The position numbers were made by a program, and so were the translations under genes. This document shows, one piece after another, positions 5,471 to 11,493 of a stretch of 11,493 bases of DNA; the stretch's first letter is position 1; each line of letters begins with the position of its first letter. This stretch comes from JBMNOU01 sp050943215. Its GTDB lineage: Bacteria; Bacillota; Clostridia; Christensenellales; SZUA-584. Below the pieces are notes generated by a model. That model was not told where the DNA came from. It ran no database searches and worked only from the letters and a program-made list of their open reading frames with translations. The stretch is from NCBI GenBank assembly GCA_050943215.1, contig JBMNOU010000055.1:1-11493 (forward strand), given 5' to 3'.

Positions 5471-6244
5471 ATGAATTTAACAAGGAATCTCAAATATCCC
5501 AAACCAAAAGAAGATAAGACAAAGGGAAGCTACATGTCGGGAGCCGATGTGATTGAAGTTCAGAAACTTCTTGTAAGTGCTGGATTTAACGTCGGGAAAT
5601 CTGGCATTGATGGCTATTACGGCCCGGATACAAAAGCCGCCGTTATCGCGTTTCAGCAAAGGCATAAGGACGAGAATGGAAAACCATTAGAAGTGGATGG
5701 TGTTGTTGGCTCTCACACTTGGTGGTCTTTACATAATTTTGTACCCGCGCAGCCTGTAAGCCAAAAGAAAGCTGATTTTTGCGCCCATGCTGCTTCGAAG
5801 GTCGGATGCCTTTATGTTTCGGGAGGTCAGGGGCAGCAAGGAACGCCCGAACTTATCAGAAAACTCGAAAAAGACGATGGAAATTATAAACGGGCGATGG
5901 CTCAATATAATCTCCATGTTCAAAAGGGTTTGCCTCTTACAATTTATGATTGCAGTGGTCTGGTAATGGAATATCTCCAAAACGAGCAGCATCTTGTCGC
6001 TACCGATAAAACCGCGAACGGGATATACTTCGACCTCTGTGCCCTCATTGATCGTCAAAGCCTGCGGGCAGGCGATCTGGTCTTTATCAAAGATAAAAAG
6101 GGGCCTCTGCATCTTCATCATGTCGGGATTTATATGGGTGACGGGACGGTGGTGCAGGCAAAAGGCCGCGATTATGGAGTTGTCCGCACGCCAATTGGCG
6201 CGGATGGGTGGACTAATTTTGGCCGACTGAAGTGCTTGGAATAA
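5471..6244 (+). CDS. Endolysin-like cell-wall hydrolase: PG-binding domain plus NlpC/P60 peptidase
   Basis: A 257-residue cell-wall hydrolase expected to cut peptide stems in host peptidoglycan. No signal peptide, as for phage endolysins that need a holin. Residues about 20-88 form a PG_binding_1 domain (VIEVQKLLVSAGF, YYGPDTKAAVIAFQQRH, VDGVVGSHTWWSL). Residues about 98-255 form an NlpC/P60 domain with Cys161 in YDCSGLV and His217 in HHVGIYMGDG; the third polar residue may be Gln229. RAGDLVFI (199-206) is also typical. GAGGT lies a few bases before the ATG. The sampled sequence is more AT-rich than its neighbours (about 38-45% G+C in two lines checked, against about 63% in one methyltransferase line), suggesting separate acquisition. 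It sits directly before the small terminase with no holin visible, an unusual place for a lysis gene. Confidence 0.92.
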   Translation: MNLTRNLKYPKPKEDKTKGSYMSGADVIEVQKLLVSAGFNVGKSGIDGYYGPDTKAAVIAFQQRHKDENGKPLEVDGVVGSHTWWSLHNFVPAQPVSQKKADFCAHAASKVGCLYVSGGQGQQGTPELIRKLEKDDGNYKRAMAQYNLHVQKGLPLTIYDCSGLVMEYLQNEQHLVATDKTANGIYFDLCALIDRQSLRAGDLVFIKDKKGPLHLHHVGIYMGDGTVVQAKGRDYGVVRTPIGADGWTNFGRLKCLE

Positions 6245-6275
6245 ACCCTGCTTTCGGGAAAGTGAGGTGATGTGC

Positions 6276-6827
6276 ATGGCCAAGGACGGTACCAACCGGG
6301 GCGGGGCGCGCATCGGTTCTGGGCAAAAGAAAAAGCCGCTGGCGGATAAAATTCTGGAGGGCAATCCGGGCAGACGTCCGTTGACGGTCATTGAGTTCAA
6401 GGACACGGCGGATTTGGAAGGCCAGACTATGCCGCCGCCCCGCGAATATCTTGGCGCGAAACAGAAAAGCGGAAAAACCACGCTGGCGGTGGAGATATAT
6501 GAAAAGACATGGCAATGGCTGTATGAACGCCGGTGTGCCCATTTAATCCCCGCGCAGCTTCTGGAGCAATACGCCATGAGCGTATCGCGGTGGATCCAGT
6601 GTGAGGAATGCGTCACCGAGTTCGGGTTCCTCGCCAAGCATCCGACCACCGGCAACGCGATTCCGTCGCCCTATGTGGCCATGTCGCAGTCGTTTATGAA
6701 GCAAGCCAACGGCTTATGGTTTCAGATTTATCAGGTCGTGAAGGAAAACAACGCGGCGGATTATAAAGGCGCGACGCCCCACGACGATGCGATGGAACGC
6801 CTGCTCACGGCGCGGAGGGGTGGCTGA
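6276..6827 (+). CDS. terS: Phage terminase small subunit, P27-like family
   Basis: DNA-recognition subunit of the packaging motor; it is expected to bind the packaging site and recruit the large subunit. The start ATG at 6276 has GAGGTG 6 bases upstream; the GTG and ATG at 6267 and 6270 overlap that site. 183 residues. The N-terminus is basic and glycine-rich (NRGGARIGSGQKKKPLADKILEGNPG), as in P27-type small terminases. The remainder is helical (TWQWLYERRCAHLIPAQLLEQYAMSVSRWIQCEECV, then SPYVAMSQSFMKQANGLWFQIYQVVKE), which I recognise from clostridial prophage small terminases. Its stop shares one base with the next gene's ATG (TGATG), so translation is probably coupled. The large subunit is not in the window. 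Confidence 0.85.
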   Translation: MAKDGTNRGGARIGSGQKKKPLADKILEGNPGRRPLTVIEFKDTADLEGQTMPPPREYLGAKQKSGKTTLAVEIYEKTWQWLYERRCAHLIPAQLLEQYAMSVSRWIQCEECVTEFGFLAKHPTTGNAIPSPYVAMSQSFMKQANGLWFQIYQVVKENNAADYKGATPHDDAMERLLTARRGG

Positions 6828-7738
6828 TGGAACTTTGGCAATTGCATCAGTTTCAAAGCCTGCCGCTAGAAGCCAAGATTGCAAAGAGCAAGCTGCGCAT
6901 CCGTGAGTGGATGGATCATTTTGGTGGCGATGTGTACGTCAGCTTTTCAGGCGGCAAGGACTCGACGGTACTGCTCGACTTGGTGCGTTCGGAGTATCCG
7001 GGCGTGCCCGCTGTCTTTTCAGATACCGGCTTGGAGTTTCCCGAGATCAGAGAATTTGTTAAAACCGTTCCCGATGTGACGTGGGTCAAACCGGACATGA
7101 CGTTTCGGCAGGTTATTGAAAAGCACGGGTATCCGGTGATCAGCAAAGAACAGAGCGATTGGATATATCGTGTTCGCTGCGGTAATCCGCAGGTGTACCA
7201 GAAGAACGTCCTCGGGATCAGGCCGGACGGCAGAGAGACGCGCTTTCACATTTCGGAAAAGTGGCGGTATCTGCTGGATGCGCCCTTTCAGATCGGCGCA
7301 GGCTGCTGTGCGGAAATGAAAAAGAAGCCGTTAGACCGCTATGCCAAAGAAACCGAGCGTGTTCCCATCCTCGGCACGATGGCCTGCGAAAGCGCCCTCC
7401 GGCTTCAAAAGTGGCTGCTCCACGGCTGCAACGCCTTTGACAATAAAAAGCCTGTTTCCATGCCGCTCTCGTTCTGGCTGGAGGAGGACATCTGGGAATA
7501 CATCCACCGGTTCAACGTCCCATATTGCAAGATTTACGATATGGGGTACATCCGGACGGGATGTATTTTTTGTATGTATGGCGTCCATTTGGAGCCGGAG
7601 CCGAATCGGTTCCAGCGCCTTCAAAAGACGCATCCGAAGCTGTGGCGGTATTGCATGAAAGAATGGGACGCCGGGGGCTTGGGGTTGCGGTCGGTGCTGG
7701 AGTACATCGGCGTGCCCTACGAAAACTTTTTGCTATGA
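6827..7738 (+). CDS. PP-loop ATPase of the PAPS-reductase family with iron-sulfur ligands
   Basis: A 303-residue member of the PAPS/APS reductase-like family. The PP-loop SFSGGKDST (39-47) should bind ATP, and FSDTGLEFPE (64-73) is the next conserved block. CC at 160-161 (CCAEMKKKPL) and CIFC at 246-249 match the CC...CxxC ligands of a [4Fe-4S] cluster in bacterial APS reductases. However, the C-terminal ECGLH with the catalytic Cys is absent: the chain ends VPYENFLL. It is therefore unlikely to be a working sulfonucleotide reductase, and may activate or thiolate another substrate such as nucleic acid. Relatives include DndC (DNA phosphorothioation) and prophage IbrA, which pairs with the ParB-like IbrB. 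Here the next two genes also begin with ParB-like domains. Substrate unknown. Confidence 0.88.
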   Translation: MELWQLHQFQSLPLEAKIAKSKLRIREWMDHFGGDVYVSFSGGKDSTVLLDLVRSEYPGVPAVFSDTGLEFPEIREFVKTVPDVTWVKPDMTFRQVIEKHGYPVISKEQSDWIYRVRCGNPQVYQKNVLGIRPDGRETRFHISEKWRYLLDAPFQIGAGCCAEMKKKPLDRYAKETERVPILGTMACESALRLQKWLLHGCNAFDNKKPVSMPLSFWLEEDIWEYIHRFNVPYCKIYDMGYIRTGCIFCMYGVHLEPEPNRFQRLQKTHPKLWRYCMKEWDAGGLGLRSVLEYIGVPYENFLL

Positions 7739-7748
7739 GGTAATGGAC

Positions 7749-9047
7749 ATGAACATACAAAAAATCAAAGCCGAGCTGTTAAGCCCTTCAGCATACAACC
7801 CCCGTAAGGACTTAAAGCCCGAGGATAAAGAATATCAGAAGCTCAAGCGTTCCATTGAGGAGTTTGGGTATGTCGAGCCTGTCATTTGGAATAAGACCAC
7901 AGGCAATGTGGTCGGCGGTCATCAGCGGCTCAAGGTCCTTTTAGACTTGGGACATGCAGAAATCGACTGCGTGGTGGTTGAGCTTGACCTGCAGCGGGAA
8001 AAGGCGCTCAATATTGCCCTCAACAAAATTCAGGGCGAATGGGATGAAACCAAGTTGGCCGAATTGATGGCCGACCTCGACGCAGGCGCATTCGACGTAT
8101 CCCTCACCGGCTTCGACGCTTCGGAGATCGACGAACTGCTCAACCGCTTTTATTCCAAGGAAGCGGTGCAGGACGATTTCGATGTGGACAAGGAAAAGGA
8201 GCGCATCGAGAGCGAAGGCGCAGTTACCCAGCCAGGGGATATCTGGCTGTTGGGGCAGCACCGCCTTATGTGCGGGGATTCTACCAACGAGGTTGATTTT
8301 GAAAAGCTGATGGACGGCGGCCATGCGCAATGCGCCGTTACTTCGCCACCCTATGGCGTGGGCAAGGAATATGAAAAGGCAGGCATCGAGCCGTGGTTTG
8401 AAACCATCAAACCAGTGATAAAAAATCTGTGCAGGCACGCGGATATCGTCTGCTGGAACCTGGGCGACCTTTACGCCACCGGTTCTCAGTTCATCGAGCC
8501 GACCAGCGTGTACAGCGTGAATATGTTTGCCGACAACGGGTACCGCCCCATCTGGATTCGGATATGGAAAAAGCAAGGGATGAATTTCGGCGTCGGCCCC
8601 TATCATCTTGTTTCTAATAAGCCAGTGCAGCAATACGAGTATATTTCGGCCTTCAGCAAGAACGGCGAGGCTGAGGAATACAACGATCAGGAGTATGTGT
8701 GGCTCTCGGCGTTCGCCGGACACGGCTATAAATTCGTGAAACGGTTGACCAAGGAAGAACGGAAAAAGTGGGGATATGCGGGCATCTGGGAAATGACGAC
8801 GGTGCGTGCCAACAAGGAACACCCCGCCATGTTTCCCGTTGAGCTGCCGTGGCGCTGCCTGAAAATGCACAGCGACCGGGGCGGCATCGCTTTGGAGCCG
8901 TTTTCGGGAAGCGGCACCACCATCATCGCGGCGGAACAGACCGAGCGCCGTTGCTATGCAATGGAGATTTCCCCCGTCTACTGCGATTTAGCGGTCAAGC
9001 GCTGGGAAGATTTCACGGGCGAAAAAGCGGTCAGGCTGGAGGGATAA
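7749..9047 (+). CDS. ParB-like domain fused to DNA methyltransferase (SPPY type), first of a tandem pair
   Basis: A 432-residue fusion. Two ATGs lie 6 bases apart; I chose 7749 because the TGAGG ribosome site is 8 bases away, against 2 for the ATG at 7743. Residues 1-100 are a ParB/Srx-type domain (YNPRKDLKP, GGHQR at 57-61, ALNKIQGEW). GDIWLLGQHRLMCGDST (near 163-179) opens the methyltransferase domain; the catalytic motif is TSPPYG (198-203) and the AdoMet-binding motif is EPFSGSGTT (383-391), the order of beta-class amino-methyltransferases. TSPPY is more typical of N4-cytosine enzymes, so an m4C product is plausible but unproven. It starts 10 bases after the PP-loop gene. No cognate restriction endonuclease is visible, so it is an orphan (solitary) methyltransferase, probably protective or modifying. 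Confidence 0.9.
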   Translation: MNIQKIKAELLSPSAYNPRKDLKPEDKEYQKLKRSIEEFGYVEPVIWNKTTGNVVGGHQRLKVLLDLGHAEIDCVVVELDLQREKALNIALNKIQGEWDETKLAELMADLDAGAFDVSLTGFDASEIDELLNRFYSKEAVQDDFDVDKEKERIESEGAVTQPGDIWLLGQHRLMCGDSTNEVDFEKLMDGGHAQCAVTSPPYGVGKEYEKAGIEPWFETIKPVIKNLCRHADIVCWNLGDLYATGSQFIEPTSVYSVNMFADNGYRPIWIRIWKKQGMNFGVGPYHLVSNKPVQQYEYISAFSKNGEAEEYNDQEYVWLSAFAGHGYKFVKRLTKEERKKWGYAGIWEMTTVRANKEHPAMFPVELPWRCLKMHSDRGGIALEPFSGSGTTIIAAEQTERRCYAMEISPVYCDLAVKRWEDFTGEKAVRLEG

Positions 9048-9050
9048 GAC

Positions 9051-10331
9051 TTGGATATACAGAAAATCTCCGTTTCAAAAATCAAGGCGGCAAAATATAA
9101 CCCGCGCAAGGACTTAAAGCCTGGGGACGCGGAATATGAAAAACTGCGCCGTTCCATTGAGGAATTCGGCTATGTAGAACCTCTTGTCTGGAACAAGCGC
9201 ACGGGTAACATCGTGGGCGGCCACCAGCGGTTCAAGGTGCTGAAAGCGATGGGCTATCAGGAAATCGACTGTGTGGTGCTGGATATTGACGAGCAGCGGG
9301 AAAAGGTGCTGAATGTAGCGCTCAACAAAATCAGCGGCGAGTTCGATATCCCCCTCTTAACCGACCTGCTGCGTGATTTGGGTGACGACGGGTTCGACGT
9401 GTCTCTCACTGGTTTTGATGCCGCTGAGATAGATGAGCTTTTTAAGGACAAAACGGCGGGCAAGGTCAAGGAAGATAATTTTGATGCCAATAAGGCGCTT
9501 GATGAAATCGAAACGCCGATCACGCGGCGCGGCGATATTTGGCTGCTTGGCAAGCATCGGTTGATGTGCGGCGACAGCACCTCTCTTTCGGAGGTGCGAC
9601 AGCTAATGGATGGAAAAAAGGCGCGGTTTATCTTTACGGACCCGCCGTGGAATGTGGACTACGGCTCCGATACCAAACATCCAAGCTGGAAGCCGAGGCA
9701 AATCCTCAATGACAAAATGAGCACCGAGCAGTTCGGTGCTTTTTTGTTGGCCGCGTTTCAGTGCATGGCTTCCGTTTCCGAGCCGGGCTGTATGACCTAT
9801 GTGGTGATGAGCGCGCAGGAATGGGGCAACATCATGCCCGCCATGCGGCAGGCTGGTTACCATTGGTCGAGCACGATCATCTGGGCAAAGGACAGTCTCG
9901 TTTTATCCCGCAAGGATTATCATACGCAATACGAGCCGATTTGGTACGGCTGGCTGGAGGGCACGCGCCTTTGTCCCCTGAAAGACCGTAAACAATCGGA
10001 TTTGTGGGATATCCCCCGCCCGAAGGTGTCAATCGAACACCCTACCATGAAGCCGGTGGCGCTGGTTGCCAAGGCGATACTCAACAGCTCCCGCTCCGGC
10101 GATACAGCGCTGGACTTATTCGGCGGATCTGGTACGACGCTCATCGCCGCTGAACAGACAGAGCGCGTGTGTTTCATGATGGAGTTGGACGCGAAATACT
10201 GCGACGTGATCGTGAAACGGTATACCGAACAGGCTGGCGGTGTGGATCGGGTGTTTCTTCTGCGCGATGGTGTGGAAACAGCGTATGAGGATGTATCCGA
10301 TATTGTGGGTTTACCACAGTCTGAAGGATGA
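9051..10331 (+). CDS. ParB-like domain fused to DNA methyltransferase (DPPW type), second of a tandem pair
   Basis: A 426-residue paralogue of the preceding gene. It starts with TTG at 9051, supported by GGAGGG 7 bases upstream and by alignment of its first residues (DIQKI) with those of the first copy (NIQKI). ParB-like domain 1-100 with GGHQR at 56-60; GDIWLLGKHRLMCGDST at 161-177; catalytic TDPPW (196-200); HPTMKP (330-335); AdoMet motif DLFGGSGTT (355-363). DPPW/DPPY is typical of N6-adenine enzymes, so it probably modifies a different base or site from its neighbour. The two proteins agree closely in the ParB domain and C-terminal AdoMet region but hardly at all between, where target recognition lies. 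A terminator-like hairpin occurs inside the gene (9720-9745). Confidence 0.9.
   Translation: MDIQKISVSKIKAAKYNPRKDLKPGDAEYEKLRRSIEEFGYVEPLVWNKRTGNIVGGHQRFKVLKAMGYQEIDCVVLDIDEQREKVLNVALNKISGEFDIPLLTDLLRDLGDDGFDVSLTGFDAAEIDELFKDKTAGKVKEDNFDANKALDEIETPITRRGDIWLLGKHRLMCGDSTSLSEVRQLMDGKKARFIFTDPPWNVDYGSDTKHPSWKPRQILNDKMSTEQFGAFLLAAFQCMASVSEPGCMTYVVMSAQEWGNIMPAMRQAGYHWSSTIIWAKDSLVLSRKDYHTQYEPIWYGWLEGTRLCPLKDRKQSDLWDIPRPKVSIEHPTMKPVALVAKAILNSSRSGDTALDLFGGSGTTLIAAEQTERVCFMMELDAKYCDVIVKRYTEQAGGVDRVFLLRDGVETAYEDVSDIVGLPQSEG
9720..9745 (+). terminator. Terminator-like hairpin inside the second methyltransferase gene
   Basis: AGCACCGA and TCGGTGCT form a perfect 8-bp stem around a GCAGT loop, followed directly by six T (9740-9745). 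It meets the usual form of an intrinsic terminator while encoding in-frame residues STEQFGAFL. It may reduce transcription unless ribosomes or an antiterminator prevent it. It may also be chance. Confidence 0.4.
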
Positions 10332-10390
10332 CATTTTTTCGCTTTTCTTTGAAGAAACAGCTTGCAATCCCACAGGTTTAGAGTGATGAA

Positions 10391-10422
10391 TGTAAGCACC
10401 AGATAAGCAAAGGAGGCTTACA
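10391..10422 (+). promoter_or_regulatory. Inverted repeat around the ribosome site of the downstream gene
   Basis: TGTAAGC (10391-10397) and GCTTACA (10416-10422) are perfect 7-base arms enclosing the Shine-Dalgarno AAGGAGG (10410-10416) four bases before the ATG. In the mRNA this would place the ribosome site in the loop and at the stem edge, possibly modulating translation. The rest of the 10332-10425 gap shows nothing assignable. Confidence 0.4.
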
Positions 10423-10425
10423 AAA

Positions 10426-11238
10426 ATGAGGATCAATTACAATGTGACCGGCGATAAACGAAAAGCGCTGGTAGGAGCAATCAGCCAAGAACTGAACGCG
10501 CAAACCAAATATCTCGGCGCGCCGACATTCGCCTACGAGGTAGGCGGATACCGCATCGATAAGACGGGTGTGGTTGAAGGCGAGGATAACTACGAATTGG
10601 TCGCCGACCTTTGCGGTCTGCACGATTTCAAGGCTGAAACAGAGGAATATGATACGCCGCTCCCGGCAGCGGGGCCTGTCCCTGAAAATGCGCAGATTCC
10701 CTATGAAGCTGCCCTCGGCGGTAGAGTCAGCCCCTACCGCGATGAGGAAGAACCGCCCGCATACGGACAGCCCGAAAGCGACGGCCCCGACCGCTTGATC
10801 ATCGAAATACCGCTGGAGGGCTTTACCGACACGGCGCTTGAAAACCTTGACCGGCTCGTTTCCAGCAAGGCGGCACTCATCAAAAAGGCTGTCGGCGCGG
10901 ATACACTCCCCATCGAGCGGACGGAAACGCTGCTGAAATTCCCGTGGTTCCGCTTTGATGCGACCAGCGACGAGATCGACGCCTATTCCCGGCTCGTCTG
11001 CGCCCTTTGCTCGGCGGCCAAGGAGCAGAAACGTGTCAACGCAAAAGAAAAAACCGTGGAGAACGAAAAGTTCTCCTTCCGGGTCTTCCTCATGCGGCTG
11101 GGTTTCATGGGCGACGAATACAAGAGCGCCCGAAAAATCCTATTGAAAAACCTTTTGGGCAACAGCGCCTTCAAGAACGGCACGCCGCCAAAAGCAGAGA
11201 GCGGCCAGCGCACAGAAAACGAAACGGATGCGGAATAA
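10426..11238 (+). CDS. Phage protein of the family often labelled 'virulence protein', function unknown
   Basis: A 270-residue soluble protein. AAGGAGG lies 9 bases before the ATG. I recognise the sequence type from clostridial prophages, where it is annotated only as 'virulence' or 'virulence-related protein' without known function. It has two conserved parts joined by an acidic, Pro-rich linker (about 72-122). The N-terminal part (MRINYNVTG, GAPTFAYEVGGYRID, LVADLCGLHDF) is compact. The C-terminal part (LIIEIPLEGFTDTALENLDRLVSSKAALIKKAVGAD, LKFPWFRFD, ENEKFSFRVFLMRLGFMGDEYKSARKILLKNL) is helical with a basic end that could touch nucleic acid. It follows the modification genes and precedes a terminator. 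Its position suggests a role with packaging or DNA modification, but no motif proves this. Confidence 0.82.
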   Translation: MRINYNVTGDKRKALVGAISQELNAQTKYLGAPTFAYEVGGYRIDKTGVVEGEDNYELVADLCGLHDFKAETEEYDTPLPAAGPVPENAQIPYEAALGGRVSPYRDEEEPPAYGQPESDGPDRLIIEIPLEGFTDTALENLDRLVSSKAALIKKAVGADTLPIERTETLLKFPWFRFDATSDEIDAYSRLVCALCSAAKEQKRVNAKEKTVENEKFSFRVFLMRLGFMGDEYKSARKILLKNLLGNSAFKNGTPPKAESGQRTENETDAE

Positions 11239-11249
11239 GCGATATTCCG
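11231..11249 (+). repeat. Small hairpin across the stop codon of the 'virulence' gene
   Basis: CGGAATA and TATTCCG are perfect 7-base arms around AGCGA, and the TAA stop lies at the end of the first arm. No T-run follows, so it is probably an mRNA 3'-end structure or chance. Confidence 0.4.
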
Positions 11250-11271
11250 GATAGACGAACGGCTGCGATAC

Positions 11272-11310
11272 AATAACCTTGCTGCGACGTGGCAAGGTTA
11301 TTTATTTTCT
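11272..11310. terminator. Bidirectional terminator between converging genes
   Basis: AATAACCTTGC (11272-11282) and GCAAGGTTATT (11292-11302) form perfect 11-bp arms with a 9-base loop. TTTATTTT follows on the plus side. The stop codon of the minus-strand gene lies in the second arm. The placement resembles the hairpin at 4541-4567, also at a convergent junction. Confidence 0.72.
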
Positions 11311-11486
11311 GGCGGCATTTTGATTTCGCCGTTCTTTGCCTCATACTCCGCAATGTTTTTGCGGATTAGGTACAGGATATGGCCATTTGCGGTGCGGCCT
11401 TCATACTTGGCAATAAAATGGAGCTTGTAGTGTAGCTCCTCATCGTCATGGCGTATTCCGATATGGTGTTTCTTGTTTTTCATCAT
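11298..11486 (-). CDS. Arc-like ribbon-helix-helix small DNA-binding protein
   Basis: A 62-residue (or 61-residue) protein on the opposite strand. HHIGIRHDDEELHYKLHFIAKYEGRTANGHILYLIRKNIAEYEAKNGEI fits a ribbon-helix-helix fold: a short strand with alternating residues, helix A (DEELHYKLHFIAKYEG), a turn (RTAN), and helix B (GHILYLIRKNIAEYEAKNG). Such proteins dimerise and bind operators, often repressing their own promoter or a neighbouring prophage gene. Two ATGs lie in tandem at 11486 and 11483; the ribosome site would be beyond the right edge, so the exact start cannot be decided. Its opposite orientation within a late region suggests expression in the lysogen. Family call is by pattern only. 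Confidence 0.75.
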   Translation of the reverse strand: MMKNKKHHIGIRHDDEELHYKLHFIAKYEGRTANGHILYLIRKNIAEYEAKNGEIKMPPENK

Positions 11487-11493
11487 TAATCGC

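Noticed and set aside
5729..6655. A 308-codon open frame on the minus strand
   Set aside because: It lies opposite the lysin and small terminase, both clearly recognised, and its translation has no recognisable motifs. Shadow of coding bias.
7941..8870. A 309-codon open frame on the minus strand
   Set aside because: Entirely antisense to the first ParB-methyltransferase gene, whose motifs are unmistakable.

Overview
The window looks like part of a temperate siphovirus-type prophage in a Gram-positive (Firmicutes, probably Clostridia) host. It runs from the end of the replication module, through the late-gene switch, into the start of the packaging module. Evidence for the host type: strong AGGAGG-type Shine-Dalgarno sites, mixed ATG/GTG/TTG starts, tightly packed and overlapping genes, U-tailed hairpin terminators, and a gene order I associate with clostridial prophages (D5-type primase/helicase, VRR-NUC nuclease, sigma-like late regulator, HNH endonuclease, P27-type small terminase). 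No integrase, tRNA, rRNA, CRISPR array or transposase was seen. The large terminase is not in the window and probably lies just beyond the right edge.

Layout, left to right. (1) Positions 1-2411: a primase/helicase whose 5' end is cut by the window edge. (2) 2412-2608: a gene-free stretch with repeated TTTGACAGG units in both orientations, a 9-bp inverted repeat and a 20-bp AT-only palindrome apart from one C; it looks like a replication origin or a regulator-binding region. (3) 2609-3356: a VRR-NUC nuclease overlapping a small sigma-region-4-like regulator. (4) 3349-4530: two copies of a ~110-bp module (conserved upstream box, -10 element, then an intrinsic terminator), the first ending the regulator gene and the second preceding the HNH gene; a strongly acidic orphan gene lies between them. 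(5) 4531-5341: two self-contained, divergently transcribed small unknown genes with their own promoters and terminators, typical of 'moron' insertions. (6) 5344-5445: a structured non-coding segment that may be the packaging (cos/pac) site, followed by an NlpC/P60 lysin in an unusual place. (7) 6276-10331: small terminase, then a translationally coupled cluster of a PP-loop iron-sulfur protein and two tandem ParB-methyltransferase fusions. (8) 10426-11238: a protein of the family often labelled 'virulence protein' in clostridial prophages, then a bidirectional terminator and a converging ribbon-helix-helix gene.

How the parts may work together (inference): the sigma-like regulator probably drives late transcription from the repeated promoter boxes just downstream of its own gene, with the immediate terminators acting as a gate. 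HNH and small terminase belong to DNA packaging. The PP-loop/ParB-methyltransferase cluster sits inside the packaging operon and is a good candidate for modifying phage DNA against host restriction. The accessory genes between the late switch and the terminase, two of them very acidic, are candidates for anti-defence or lysogenic-conversion functions.
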